A stretch of DNA of 64,000 nt from Stemphylium vesicarium (GCA_004380135.1 QXCR01000016.1:248001-312000); one strand, 5' to 3'; shown: positions 1 through 10,672, counted from the first letter of the stretch. The notes: generated by a model from the letters alone, not told the origin. Numbers and translations: made by a program.

Positions 1-261
1 TTGAATGGCAGCCAGTTTGCACTCAGTGTAATCCTTCCTTTCGTCAGCGCACCGCTTATCTGGTTTACTTGCCGAGCGCAGTACATGAAAGTCGTTGTGC
101 GGCCTGACGATAATGAGGAGACAGATACGGATGTTGTCGCAAATGGCTGTGTGCAGATGCGAAACCACTGGATTACCACGGCGTTCGCGGTCGTCATTTG
201 GGGTGTTATTGTTCTCATGAACATTGCTGCTTTGGTGTTTGCGGGTATGGGAGTCGCTTAA
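1..261 (+). CDS. NRAMP-family divalent metal transporter, C-terminal fragment
   Basis: This is the last 86 codons of a gene that begins before the window; the frame is open from base 1 and the TTG at base 1 is not a real start. The fragment holds two hydrophobic segments, about residues 5-25 and 58-84, separated by a short acidic loop. The second begins with an MRNHW-type motif and is rich in small residues, as in the last helix of fungal Smf-type proton-coupled manganese/iron transporters of the NRAMP family. It would sit in the plasma membrane, vacuole or endosome. Stop is TAA at 259-261. Family assignment rests on the tail only, so another multi-helix transporter is possible. Confidence 0.6.
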   Translation: MNGSQFALSVILPFVSAPLIWFTCRAQYMKVVVRPDDNEETDTDVVANGCVQMRNHWITTAFAVVIWGVIVLMNIAALVFAGMGVA

Positions 262-645
262 AAACTATCTACCCTCGCTCAGTATCCTGTTCAGTTTGGG
301 TAGGCCCAGCTGCACGAATTACTGCGGCAGGGTAGTATTCGTTTATTTGTTTTCTTTGCACACTGTGTCTCAAATTATGCAGCTACAAAATAAATCTGAC
401 TGAATGATTGTAAGGTCGAAATTTGGTCTTCTTTCACCTTGCGTTTTTCCTTTCGGGGCTTTTTAGTCTTGCCACACCCTTCTGTGTTCTACTCTGCTAT
501 ACAGCCTTTGTTTTGTGGCGATCTTGGTCTTGTTCATTGAGAATGAAGAGGACCACGCGCGCGGAGGGTTGTGAATGATCCAGCGATTCAGTGACACTTG
601 GTATATTTGCCATCTCTGACCGATACTCGTTGCAGTGACCAGATT
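262..645. other. Intergenic, convergent 3' regions
   Basis: This gap lies between the 3' ends of the NRAMP-type gene and the HET-domain gene, which converge here. It is T-rich with AATAAA-like stretches near 385-395 that could serve polyadenylation. No coding potential is seen. Confidence 0.5.
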
Positions 646-2565
646 TCAATAGATGCAAAACTTCTCTGAAACACTGCCTCTCTCTTCCCACTCTCTGGTG
701 ACGCGGCCGTCATGGAACTCAGATATTGAGCACTCTCCTGCTAGCCTCCAGAGGCCGTCTTCTGCCGGTCTGAGTACAAACGGCATATTTGAGCCATGGA
801 GTGCGACTATGACATCACCTGGTAGCGCCGCCTCGGGTCCTAGACCTAACATGCCTGTCGTAGTCGTGAACAGTATGCGCTCGTAACTGTCAAAATTGCA
901 CAATCGAAAAAACTTGAGTGCCTCCGTTGTCAATGATTCTAAAGACATACAGCCCATGAGTTCGTTATAGGCGTCTAGCAGAGCAGCACTGGATTTTGAA
1001 TCGAGTTCAACATGTCTGTGTAGGTTCCCAAATGTGATCGCAAGGAGTTGTGGGTCTAGCTGGTGTTCTCGTTCGAGGTGATCGAACAAATCTTGCGTGC
1101 GTTGAAGTCTTACAGTCTCAGTGAGCACGTCATGCAATCCTGTGTACTCCCTGATTTCCTGGAAAATGCTGTCGATTCTGAACCCTGAGATACTGATGCA
1201 GTCGTGAACACCATGTAGTTCCCGCGAGATGTCAGCGAGATCCATTCTTCGATTATCCTCATCCTCAGCCAGGAAACTTTCGAAACATGGGAAATGTGTT
1301 GAATCCATCCGACTCCAGTCTGGTACCCAAGACGGCCAATTTTCTCTCAAGCAAACACCATTTCGTACGGTGCAGAGCAGTCTTGAATCCTTCAGTTCAA
1401 CCAGAATCTTTGCTGCAATTCGACGATAGCATTCTCGAGAAGATATACTATAGTCTGGAGTTACAAAAGTATGCCCACTACCTGGATCACATTCCAATGT
1501 CGACAAGCCCAACAACCCATATATTCGATCTCTTGGGTCACTGAAGGTGAACTTGCGGACCACCCAGAGCAAGCAGAAGAATGATAACCTCTGTCTCAAT
1601 CCATGTGCAGACTGATGGAGAAACCCAATCATAACACATCGATAGAAAATGTCCAAACATTGGTAGGGGTACTCGACAGCGTCGATTTTGTTGATAGTCG
1701 AAAAGAGCCAAGTAGGGTCAAGCTCAGCATGGCCCCAATAGATGTAGGCTGAGCAGGAGAGGGCGAATTCCTGAAGTATCCATCCCCGACGGAACCAAGC
1801 CGCTGAACAAAGAGAGTACAGGGCGTCAAAGGGATAGTAATCGGTGTCACATGTGTCAGTATCTTCGAAACTAGTCAAGGTGAAGCCATGCCACCTGTAA
1901 GAAAGATTATCTGACTCGAGCGGTTCGGACCGGCGTATGAATCGACAGATGGAATTAAGAGAGCTTTGGACCACTTCGTCTTCTTCATGTTGCAGCCATA
2001 TGAGAACGCAAGATGCTTTCGAGTAGATTAGACTCATCAGCTGGACTTGTGAAGTTCTTTCGTCGGTGTCATCTTGATTGATGCAGATTGCATCGGCCCA
2101 CAGCGTCCTGATGGTATCGATTCGCCGAAAGCGCTGCAGGGCTTCGAACAAGCTTCGTGTAGTACTGAAGACATGATCGTTACAAACAATCGTTTTTCGA
2201 TCGGTGTGATCGCCCCAGGCGTATGAGATTGCTTCGTAGAGAAGGTCCTCGGCATCTAGTCGAACAGTCCGGAGAGAGCAAAGAACAGGCTCATCCCAGG
2301 ACCCAGGGGTAAGATCGAGGACTCGAATGCTTTGATCGGGAGGCAGTGGATCGTATTGGAGTGGGTTTTGGGTATTCTCGAACGGTAATGGGAGGCGTCC
2401 AGCCTTGTCAATAGGAACATGGCCGGCTTCATCGGACAATTGTGAAATGGCAGTGACGGGGTCCATTGTCACTGCGTGAATGCGAGGTAGCGATCTTCTG
2501 CGGTTGAAATACGTTGACGATGTTGGGTTGATGCCAAGTGCGGCACCTCGCGAAGGATTGTCCAA
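646..2565 (-). CDS. Heterokaryon incompatibility (HET) domain protein
   Basis: A single open frame of 639 residues. A HET domain spans about residues 105-270. It shows the usual blocks: YEAISYAWGD, then a segment around LWADAICINQ, then the run of Q-x-x-L-M-x-x-I-Y-x-x-A leading to a V-L-I-W-L strand. The C-terminal 350 residues have no domain I recognise. HET proteins trigger programmed cell death in non-self recognition between fungal strains; whether this one does is unknown. The first Met is only 53 bp past the upstream STN1 stop, so the Met at 2464-2466 (codon 34) is an alternative start with more room for a promoter. No frameshift or internal stop is seen. Confidence 0.9.
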   Translation of the reverse strand: MDNPSRGAALGINPTSSTYFNRRRSLPRIHAVTMDPVTAISQLSDEAGHVPIDKAGRLPLPFENTQNPLQYDPLPPDQSIRVLDLTPGSWDEPVLCSLRTVRLDAEDLLYEAISYAWGDHTDRKTIVCNDHVFSTTRSLFEALQRFRRIDTIRTLWADAICINQDDTDERTSQVQLMSLIYSKASCVLIWLQHEEDEVVQSSLNSICRFIRRSEPLESDNLSYRWHGFTLTSFEDTDTCDTDYYPFDALYSLCSAAWFRRGWILQEFALSCSAYIYWGHAELDPTWLFSTINKIDAVEYPYQCLDIFYRCVMIGFLHQSAHGLRQRLSFFCLLWVVRKFTFSDPRDRIYGLLGLSTLECDPGSGHTFVTPDYSISSRECYRRIAAKILVELKDSRLLCTVRNGVCLRENWPSWVPDWSRMDSTHFPCFESFLAEDEDNRRMDLADISRELHGVHDCISISGFRIDSIFQEIREYTGLHDVLTETVRLQRTQDLFDHLEREHQLDPQLLAITFGNLHRHVELDSKSSAALLDAYNELMGCMSLESLTTEALKFFRLCNFDSYERILFTTTTGMLGLGPEAALPGDVIVALHGSNMPFVLRPAEDGLWRLAGECSISEFHDGRVTREWEERGSVSEKFCIY

Positions 2566-2618
2566 TCAGCAGGCCTTGACGCACGGACACCCAGCTCGCA
2601 TAGGGAAGCATGTCTGCA

Positions 2619-3444
2619 TCATAGCAACGCACCGCCATTCATCATGACTTCTTCCTTCCGGCGCCGAGCCTCGAGTTTCCTTTCTCTTTGCGCATGATAA
2701 GCTTCCCTCGCCAATTTCTGCTCTTGTTTTTTCACCTCGTATTCGGCTTTGCGCCGCTCATACTCCAGCACCTGTTTCTTCTCAGCCTTGATGTCGTGCT
2801 TGATCTTCTTGTGCTCAGCGGAGGAGATGTGCCATGGCCTAGAAAGGATTTGCTGCTTGAATGCAGCGGTCTCGGCCCATGCTTTTGCCTCTTCGTTTGT
2901 TGTTGAAACCACCGAGACTCGTTTGAGATCTAACTGCTTGATGCCTCGGAATTCCGAGATAGTGCACTTGGCCTTGAGGACTGACCCAATGTCTAGCGGC
3001 TGCTTGTCGACAGTTACCTCGAAGACACCAAGACGGCTAATGACGCCCACGTTGTCGATTTCAGTATTCGAGGACGTATCTACGGAGTTCCTCTCGGCGG
3101 GAAGTATTCGCACGATCTTGAGCTCTATGGTAGCCCCGCTTCCATCGTCGATGGTGAGGGCCGTATACTTGAGGTTGATATCATCGATGGCTATAACGAC
3201 GCCGACAATGCGAACGTATCGGATAGGGTGGTTGAGATGGAAGTAGATATGCTGTCCTGGTAGGATGTATCAGCAACAGCCGGCTGCCCCAAGAATCATA
3301 GCCATTACCTGCAAAGTCCCTCTCGGACCGAAGAGCCTGCACATCAGCGGCAGTGAGCTTCACCCATGTATTGAATGTTGGAGATACTCCAAAACAATAG
3401 GCGGGGTATAGCCGATATGGACGTGTGGGTGGATACGTTGACAT
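2619..3444 (-). CDS. STN1: CST telomere-capping complex subunit Stn1, OB-fold protein
   Basis: Two exons, 3309-3444 and 2619-3256, joined across a 52-bp intron (3257-3308, GTAATG...CAG) give about 257 residues. The join restores an OB-fold of roughly residues 15-175. It contains the Stn1-like N-terminus (Y-P-A-Y-C-F near residue 14) and the H-P-I-x-Y-V-R-I-V-G-V-V strand right after the splice. The last 70 residues are a charged Lys/Glu-rich helix. Stn1 works with Ten1 and a Ctc1/Cdc13-type partner to protect telomere ends and recruit polymerase alpha-primase. The protein lacks the winged-helix C-terminal half of longer Stn1 proteins, which is usual for short fungal forms. HET gene follows closely on the same strand. 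Confidence 0.8.
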
Positions 3445-4232
3445 GTCATACTGTGTTGTCGATGCGCAAGGTGGGATGGAAGCGGAAGCGACGCGACGCG
3501 GAGCTGAAACGCCAACTTACGCTATCACGTGAGCTCAGCCTACTCGCCGACTAGCTTCTTTCGTCTCGAGTTCACCAGAAGATCGGCGCACATGCAACGA
3601 ATGCCTGCATGCACCTCACCACGCGATCGCATCCGATGCAGCCGCCCCCAAGACCGAGGTTTACTCGCCTTTGCAGGGAGCAAATCAAGGCTTTCGTATC
3701 GCTGGCAATCGATTCTGCTCGCTCTGCCCTGTGCTGCCAGCAAATACCTCGTACGTTGGGCGGCAAGCATTGTTCAAGGTCCACCCGGCCACGCCAGCCC
3801 CATCACACCTCAACACCGCCGTTTTGTCATCAATATTTCACAGTGGACCGTCGCAAAAAGCAGCTAAGTCGGCCCATCCTACCGTGGACTAGACCGCTCT
3901 GCAGTCGAGGCTGCCAATGATGCGCACCTTTGCTAGACCGGCATGAAGCTGTCCACGGCGAGCTAGCTCGATATGCAACAAGCTTTGGAGCTACGCCAGC
4001 TCTCTGTAGAGCTTCCCAGGTAGTCTGGTCGGCTCATAAGACAGGGTAGCAGCGCCCGGTATGCGCCCGACGAAGGCTGGTTTTCAATTCTCTTTTACTC
4101 GAGGCACAGCCTTTTCGTCGCGATACTAACCCACCCGTAGCAGCAGATCACGTAGTTTTTTGCCTTTCTTTCTGTCGCAAGACCTCATTCACTCGTTACC
4201 CTCCCCAGTCAGCTTCTGCCGTCATCAGCGCA
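3445..4232. other. Intergenic, divergent promoter region of STN1 and the small secreted protein
   Basis: About 790 bp separate the two divergent start codons. Several short open frames overlap on both strands here (for example 3529-3867 plus and 3540-3770 minus), but they lack conserved character and disagree with each other. The last 100 bp are pyrimidine-rich, as is usual just upstream of fungal start codons. Confidence 0.5.
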
Positions 4233-4887
4233 ATGCGATTCTTCGCGCCATGGAGCCTGCTCGTATCGTCGCTCGCGTTTTGTACCGCAGAGCCGATCGC
4301 AAAGGCAAAGGCTATGCCGCAGCAGCTCACGAATAATGCGCCTTTCTCAGGCGCCGTCTACATTGTCGACTCGAACGGACAGCAAGTTGTCTCACAAAAT
4401 ACGAACATGTGCCCGTCGTCCGCGTCGGTAAGCTGCAGCAATGTCGACCATCCCAGTTGGTGAGTATATAAGCACACGTAAAACTGGGCCCTTGCTGATC
4501 ATGACAAGGTGCTGTCCAGCAAACTACGAATGCGCCGCTCCCGCGAACTCCAACGGATTGATCGGCTGCTGCCCGAGCGGGAATCAGTGTGGAGGAGTTG
4601 TCAACGTCGCTCAAGTCACCACCGTGACCGTGTACCCTCAGCAACAGACCGTCTACGCGCAGCCGCCGCAGACCACTGTATACACCCATCCAGACCCTGC
4701 GCAGGGCGGTTTCTGCGCCACAATCACAATGGACGGTCCCGGCCTACCGAGGGCGGAGCAGGGAGGATGTGGAACCATTCTAGTCGTGGCCGAAGCACCG
4801 AGTCTGAAGGTACTAGGTGCAGGTGCCGGTGTAATTGTGCTTTTCATGCACTTTGCGCTGGGGAGGATGTTCAATGGAGCGCAATGA
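4233..4887 (+). CDS. Small cysteine-rich secreted, probably GPI-anchored protein
   Basis: Exons 4233-4459 and 4509-4887 join across a 49-bp intron (4460-4508) to give 201 residues. A signal peptide (MRFFAPWSLLVSSLAFCTAE) is followed by a Cys-rich block of about 45 residues that contains CPSS, SWCCP and GCCPSGNQCGG motifs. Next comes a T/V/Q/Y-rich stretch with repeated TVY motifs. The C-terminus is hydrophobic (about 18 residues) with a short tail, fitting a GPI-anchor signal or a single membrane anchor. The protein is probably at the cell surface. Proteins with this Cys pattern are common in ascomycetes and have no established function. The splice preserves the W-C-C-P motif, which supports the model. 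Confidence 0.75.
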
Positions 4888-4982
4888 GGTTGATTGTGAA
4901 CGCTATTACGATTTTACGAATTACGAGTACATAGATATCATGTACGACATGCTGGACAGCTCGATACACATACAATATTCGA

Positions 4983-5677
4983 TTACTGGTTGCCCAACTT
5001 CGCATCCTCCTCATCGTTCTTCGGGACGTTGATCATCTTTGGTACCGTTACCGCGTTCAAGTGTCGGAAAGCCTAGCAATATATTAGTACCTCACTCCAC
5101 TACCGATAGTCACAGATATACTCACATTCGCAATGCCGCCCTCAGGCAACTTGCCATCCCACTTGTCCTCCAACTTCTCAATCTTACCCTCACCATCAAG
5201 ATGGATGGCGACCTCGCTCTGAATAACCTGCTCCTTGCCAATGCCCTTGACCACATACCTGGTCCTCAAATCCATCAGAATGGGGTTTCCCGCATCCTTA
5301 ACCTGGTGGTTCAAGCGCTCAATCTCTGAAAACGCGGCTTGGAGTCCGTACCACTGCGCGGAGTACTTGTCGCGGCCCTGCGCAATGGTAAGCGGGTCCG
5401 TAAAGGTGGCGTCGTCGCGCCATAATCGCAGCTTAGGGAGCGAAGGGCGACCCGCGAAGAGGTCGAGCACAGAGGCTACGATGGTGGATTGCTGCTCCGA
5501 GAGGGAGACGCCGGGGGCGGTTTGTACGTCTTTGGTTTCTAGGTTGGGCTTTGCGAGGGTGGAGGACGACATTGTTGCTTTGCTGAGACGAGGTACTTGG
5601 GACAGAGCTGGCTTTGCAAAAGTTCGAAGGGTCTGGGTGCAGGTTTGGGAAGTAAATGGGCGGATATAGTTTAGCAT
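4983..5677 (-). CDS. NTF2/SnoaL-like small protein, possibly mitochondrial
   Basis: Exon 1 is 5126-5677 and exon 2 is 4983-5072, with a 53-bp intron 5073-5125 (GTGAGT...CTAG). The product has 213 residues. The core (about residues 60-175) has the alternating helix/strand pattern of an NTF2-like cone: a helix ending in LDLFAGRPS, then LRLWRDDATFTDPL, then strands with R-Y-V-V-K-G and V-I-Q-S-E-V-A-I-H-L-D. The first 35 residues are rich in Arg, Ser and Thr and lack acidic residues, which fits a mitochondrial presequence. Met36 (MSSSTLAKPN) is an alternative start for a cytosolic form. Function unknown. Confidence 0.75.
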
Positions 5678-6069
5678 GTTAAGAAAAGAGTAGATGGGAG
5701 TGTAGTCAGGTGCGCAAGGGTTTATTATATGAGCAATGAGGCGTATCTGGTTTTATCCAACCAACGTCTTTTTCTCACGCGTCATTATGAGACGGTAGCC
5801 TTGAGCGTTGCTGTTATGCGCACATTGGTTTTTGGTTACGCAATGGGACGTGGATCGGGGTCCTCGTGGTGGGCTGCGTTGGGAATGTGGAATAAGTCAT
5901 GACGCCATAGCGGTGGCCGGGTGAGATTGAGCCAGACGATCTCGGGGAACGGGGGTTATGGGACGCGGGTTTAGCGGGGTTGTTCCGCGCGCCGGGTGCC
6001 CAGGTAGAACGTCAAGTATCTTATTCTCATGTGCTCAATTGGAGTTGCTTTCATTGTACATTGTCTTTC
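5678..6069. other. Intergenic
   Basis: The promoter side of the NTF2-like gene and the 3' side of the deaminase gene. No open frame with protein-like content was found, and no repeat. Confidence 0.4.
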
Positions 6070-6675
6070 TTATTGTTCATGGCCAGCAGTGGCAACTTCC
6101 AGGATTCGTTCCTCCAAGCCAGGCACGTGGATGCATTCAATTCCGCTCTCTTCTAACTTTTTCCTTCCTTCGTTCTCGCCAACAAATTTCTCTGGCTCTT
6201 TCACACCCAGGTAGACCCTCTTGATCTTCTGCTCCCCATTCGATCCTTTGGTTCGGATGATACGGTCTGCGCATGGCAGGTTTCCACTCAGTCGTAAATT
6301 GCAAGGCTCCATGGTAGTATAGATTGATGTGTTTGGTGGTAAAGCTTCGCCCACCCGTTCTTCAGGCAGATCATGTGCTTGGGCGAACTTCAAGAGACAA
6401 CATTGCTCGGCGTGTGTATTACCCTCGCATTCCAGCGTGTAGCCTCTTGATAGAATGGTGCCCGAGTCGGCGTCGACTAGTAAAGCTCCGACTCTGAAAT
6501 TCGAAGGCTTTGGTGGTGACTCTTGGGCTTGGTCGAGGGCAAGACGCATGTACTGCAGATGGTCGTTGGGGTCCGGAAGTGAAGCTGGCGGTACTGGGCC
6601 ATCCCAATATCTTACTGGGCCGGTATCAATTTCGCTCGACATGGCTGGTGAGTGAGGAAAGTGAAGGTGATGCAA
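6070..6675 (-). CDS. Zinc-dependent deaminase, RibD/Rib2 (DRAP deaminase) type
   Basis: Single-exon protein of 201 residues. It has the cytidine/deoxycytidylate deaminase fold: H88-A-E90 (zinc ligand and catalytic Glu) and E-P-C125 followed by C135, the two Cys zinc ligands. The long nine-residue spacing between the cysteines and the R-L-S-G-N-L-P-C segment resemble the riboflavin-pathway deaminases (RibD/Rib2 type) rather than tRNA or CMP deaminases, which have PCxxC. That class deaminates the pyrimidine intermediate of riboflavin synthesis. Met12 (6640-6642) is a plausible alternative start. The gene is divergent from the J-protein gene, with about 137-170 bp between start codons. Confidence 0.7.
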   Translation of the reverse strand: MHHLHFPHSPAMSSEIDTGPVRYWDGPVPPASLPDPNDHLQYMRLALDQAQESPPKPSNFRVGALLVDADSGTILSRGYTLECEGNTHAEQCCLLKFAQAHDLPEERVGEALPPNTSIYTTMEPCNLRLSGNLPCADRIIRTKGSNGEQKIKRVYLGVKEPEKFVGENEGRKKLEESGIECIHVPGLEERILEVATAGHEQ

Positions 6676-6812
6676 TTCGTGTTCTGGCCGACCGGCAAAG
6701 TGGGACCAGCTTGGTTAGCTCCGTTAAGTCCGGGCTCACGGTCGCGTCGCGTTCTCCATCACCAGCGACTCAACCCTGGCTCACTTCGCAACCAACATCA
6801 CAACATAACATC

Positions 6813-7981
6813 ATGGCGAGAAAACAACGGAACAGCGCAACGCACGAGGATCCTATAGATGATGATTTTGTCGAGGATCAAGAAAACGAAAGCGGAGAAG
6901 ATGACGTGGGCGACGAGGAAGGGCCGCCTACCATCGACCCGTATGAGGTTCTAGGACTCGAGGCAGAAGCGACTGCAGATGATGTCAAGAAGGCATATCG
7001 CAAGATGGCGCTCAAATGCCATCCGGGTGCGCGTTCATATCTCACATCCCCTCTGCCCATCACTGACTGTCAGTAGACAAGGCTGCACCCGACGAGAAAG
7101 AAGCCGCCAACAAGGCCTTCCAAGAGATCGCATTCGCATACGCTGTCCTTTCCGATGATCGCCGACGTAAACGCTACGATCTCACCGGCAGCACAGCCGA
7201 GACTATGGAGGACGATGACGACTTCAATTGGCTCAAGTTCTACCGCGAGCAGTTTGAGAACGTCGTCAACGAAGAAGCTATCAACAATGTCGCAAATGAA
7301 TACAAAGGCAGTGAGGAGGAGCGCAATGATTTGATCAAGGCATACAAGAAGGTCAAGGGCAATCTGAACAAAGTCTACGACCTGGTCATGCTGTCAGATA
7401 TCATGGCAGACGATGACCGATTCAGGCAGATTTTCGATGAAGAGATTGAGAACGGCACAATCGAGTCATATCCTGCATATGCAAAGGAGACAGACGCGAC
7501 GCGCCAGAAAGCAAAGGATGCCGAGAAGAAGAGGCGTGAAGCATTCGACAAGGAACAGGCCCAGGAACAGGAGGAAGAAGCGCCTGCGCCTGCAAAGGGA
7601 AAGAGCAAGGCAAAAGCAAAGCCAAAGGGCAAGAAGAGCGGTACCGATGATATGGCAAGTCTCGCAGCTCTGATCCAACAACGGCAAAAAGCACGCGCAG
7701 GCAACTTCTTCGACTCCCTCGAGTCCAAGTACGCGCCCAAATCACGAGGCTCCAAGCGGTCCACACCCATGGACATGGACGAGCCACCCGAGGAGGCATT
7801 TGAGGCCAACCGAAAGAAGCAAAAGACGAATAGTCGCTCACGGAAGAAGGCTAAGGAGGAGAGTGATGAAGAGATGGAGTCGGGAGAAGAGGATATCGGT
7901 GATTCTGAGGAAGAAGAATCACCGCCTCCCAAGCAGAAGCCGAGAGCTAAACGTAAGACGGGTGCGCGTGGAAGGGCTTAG
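6813..7981 (+). CDS. J-domain co-chaperone, DNAJC9-like
   Basis: Exons 6813-7026 and 7077-7981 flank a 50-bp intron (7027-7076) that lies inside the HPD codon triplet; splicing restores H70-P71-D72. The product has 372 residues. An acidic N-terminus (residues 11-38) precedes the J domain (about 42-105, starting DPYEVLGL). The middle contains the W-L-K-F-Y-R-E-Q-F segment typical of DNAJC9-like proteins. The C-terminal third has Lys/Ala/Glu-rich basic stretches and an acidic block with nuclear-localisation-like KKQK and KRK motifs. DNAJC9 acts as an Hsp70 partner and histone chaperone in the nucleus; that role is inferred from similarity. Confidence 0.85.
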
Positions 7982-8439
7982 TGCTGCTCTTTCAGTGTCG
8001 GGTTTGGCTTAGATGAAAAAGCATACATACAATAGTAGGGGGGAGGTTCATGGGTGGGGGGTAGCATTTGGCTACTGACTGACGGGCCCCAGATTATAGT
8101 GTAGGCCGAGCAATACCCTGAACGCGTCCTAACATAGCACCTTGGACGAGGGCCTTTCACTATCATGTCTCTTCTACCGGGTCTCTACGACTATTTCTGT
8201 CTTCTCGTGTGCTGCTTTCTCACCTCGATCCTTTCTGATACCTCCGCTCTTACACCGCCTTCTTCCCTGTCTTCCCTATCTCGCCTATCCTCAAATCTCC
8301 TTCACGTGCAACCGCGGCCATTTGATCTATTACCTTCATGATAAACCTCACCTCTGATATCACGCTAGCCATTTTTACTTTCTGACGTTTACTCCCAGCA
8401 CCTCCTCCCTCAACTGCCTCACGCTCACCAAGCATCAAA
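7982..8439. other. Intergenic, promoter region
   Basis: Between the J-protein stop and the next start codon. The second half is strongly pyrimidine-rich (CT tracts 8190-8330), typical of fungal core promoters and 5' leaders. No supported gene. Confidence 0.4.
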
Positions 8440-9700
8440 ATGTCAGCTTTCCGGATCGATAGCAACGCTCCCATATCATCATCCACCATCACACCATCGC
8501 TCTTCATCAGGATTCCTACAGCTTACATCAAGTCGACCATGGTGCCTAAATCAAAGACATCAACTGCCAGAAAGGTAAGCACAGCCATTTTGGAGCCAGG
8601 AAAAAGACGTGCTGACCTCTTTTAGGGACCCGTATCCTTGTCTATAAGCTTCAACGGCTCTGTGAAGACTAAGAACCAGAGGAACGATTCGCCCGCTTGG
8701 CCAACGAAGAAGAATCAGCAGCAGCGTAAGATGTCGGCGTTCGAGAATCCAGTCACGGCCGGCAACAAGAAAAAGGTGGATATTAAGGGGAGACTGAACT
8801 TGTCGCGAATGGAGAATGAACACTGATCTCAAAGCAGGGCAACTTCTGTGCAAATGAAGCCCCAGCCCAAGGCACGGTAGCTCCCACATCGCATCTCGAA
8901 CCCGCAATACTTTTCAAGAAACAGAAGCTCGTAATGGAGGATCCCAACGTAGAAGTGAGTGACCTACAGCCCAGTGCACCGTTCAGAACGCCCTCCGCAC
9001 CCAAAAAACAACAAGCACAACACAGAAAACAACCCCAAAAAGTACACTAACATCACCACAGTCCACCAGCTAACCCACCTTCTAGCTCTCCACGCCCTCA
9101 CAAACCCCAAACTCCTCCGCATCATCTCAGCACGAATCCGCCCAAACCGCACCCCTACAAGCAATCCAAATCTACACCACCCTCCTGACCCACGTCCTCC
9201 AAACCAACTCCAAGCTCCTCCCCGCCAACCCATCCACCTCACCCATAACCTCATCTCACATCGACGCCATCGCACACACCATGTGGCAAATTGCCTTCAA
9301 CCACGGCGTACTACTGCGGCGCGCATACCAGTACGGGTCTTTGTTCTCGCCGTTGAAGCTAGCTGCGCTTGCAAAACTGAATTACTTGCCTAGTTGGTGG
9401 TTCTTTCGGGATTTGGCGCCGAGGTATTTGAAGGAGGTGGGTGTGAGGGAGGGATGGGGCGTAGATGATGGCGATATGAGGGCGTTTGGGAGGAGGCTGT
9501 TGGGTGGTGTGTTGGTGTGCGTGGGGAGAGGGAGAGGGTCAAGGTTGAGGAGAAGGGCGAGGGCGAAGGCGAGGAGGGTGGTGGTGAGATGGTTAGGTAG
9601 TGAAGGTGCGTGGACGTTTGTGCTGTGGGGCTTGGGGGAACGTGATGGGCGAGTGGGGTGGAAAAGTTTGATGGTGTTTTCTGGGGTTGCGTCGTGCTGA
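8440..9700 (+). CDS. Uncharacterised protein, inferred four-exon gene
   Basis: No family recognised. A consistent model joins exons 8440-8574, 8626-8775, 8838-8954 and 9086-9700. Introns are 51, 62 and 131 bp; all exon boundaries are phase 0. The first intron (GTAAGC...TTTTAG) is clear; the second has a weak GTGGAT donor, and if retained the protein ends at 8826 instead. The N-terminal half is Ser/Thr/Lys-rich and looks disordered. The last exon has a more ordered segment, about 60 residues, starting H-T-M-W-Q-I-A-F-N-H-G and rich in aromatic residues (SWWFF), then a very Arg-rich tail. The same bases carry an open frame from 8959 that I take to be a shadow. Confidence 0.45.
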
Positions 9701-9839
9701 TCTGATGGAGGTATACGATGGACACGGCCGAAAAGCGATAGAATGTGGAGTCATTCATTTCCCAAACGACTTGCTCATAGTCCGTCAATTCGAGGTGCTT
9801 TCGTTCGCGCCCAACACAGGCACACTACCAACCACCTGC

Positions 9840-10334
9840 TCAGTTCTTCGGCACCCCATCCACAATCCCAACCGCCTCCTCATCCATAACCCCTGCCCCA
9901 ACCAACGCAATAACCACATCCCTAACCCAAGTCTGACAATTCCTGATACCCTTCCGTTTCCTCTTCGCCCCCTCCCCGTTACCACCACCACCCTCCTCAT
10001 CCACGCCCGCCAAACTCTTCCCCGGCGGCACCACACTCTTAACAACCTCCTCAAACCCATCCTTCGCCTCACAATCTACACTCCATTTCCCATCACCCTT
10101 AACATCAATAACGTACTCTTCAGCCACGTGCCCTAGCTCCACCTTCTGGAACCGGCGCCCATCAGCGCCCAACTCATAGTTGCGCTCGAATTCTACCGTA
10201 AACCCATTTGCTGCGTCGCCAGTTGCATTGAGGTATTTGCCGAGAGAGGGGTTGTCTGTGTGTGGGATGAAAAGGACCCAGTGCGCAGGGAAGAGAGGGG
10301 AGTTGAAGATTATGAGGTAGACGGTCCGGGGCAT
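9840..10334 (-). CDS. Conserved fungal protein of unknown function
   Basis: Single exon, 164 residues. It starts with MPRTVYLIIFNSPLFPAHW, a motif I associate with a widespread ascomycete family that lacks a known role. This is followed by strand-rich sequence (GFTVEFERNYEL, KVELGHVAEEYV). A glycine-rich, Lys/Arg-rich linker (about 115-130) leads to a short C-terminal helix with N-C-Q-T-W-V-R-D-V. No signal peptide or membrane helix is convincing, although the first 25 residues are hydrophobic. Probably cytosolic. The 3' end converges on the upstream gene with about 140 bp between stops. Confidence 0.7.
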   Translation of the reverse strand: MPRTVYLIIFNSPLFPAHWVLFIPHTDNPSLGKYLNATGDAANGFTVEFERNYELGADGRRFQKVELGHVAEEYVIDVKGDGKWSVDCEAKDGFEEVVKSVVPPGKSLAGVDEEGGGGNGEGAKRKRKGIRNCQTWVRDVVIALVGAGVMDEEAVGIVDGVPKN

Positions 10335-10672
10335 CTTCTTGTTTTTTCTTCTTTTGCTGGCTTTATTTTGAAACCGTTGGGTTGGCGGAATATTTCGTGC
10401 TAATGCGTTAACGGGTGATGACTGATGGAGCTGGGCGCCTGACGATGCTGTTGGTAAGGGCGGTTAGGGCTGTGCTGCTGGGCGGGTGGGTGCCTGGCCT
10501 GGTCGGGGCGCCCCGCACTGCGAATGTCGCGACATTACAGGTTTAACGGAACTTTGGGGTTTGGGGTATAAGGACGTTTGTGTAACTGTCGTCGCATTGC
10601 TGAGTTTGTCATCGTTTGGTCTTTGATTTTCGCGGTCTTGTCTTCATCTCGGAACTGCCTTGTTTTCCAGCT
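10335..10672. other. Short divergent promoter
   Basis: 338 bp between the starts of two divergent genes. GC-rich central part (10430-10520), no repeat or coding signal seen. Confidence 0.4.

Noticed and set aside
3529..3920. Several overlapping plus and minus frames of about 70-110 codons
   Set aside because: Frames on both strands overlap without conserved character; they fall in the divergent promoter between STN1 and the secreted protein.
7375..7932. A 185-codon minus-strand frame
   Set aside because: Antisense to the J-protein exon; serine-rich low-complexity translation of the acidic and lysine-rich coding sequence.
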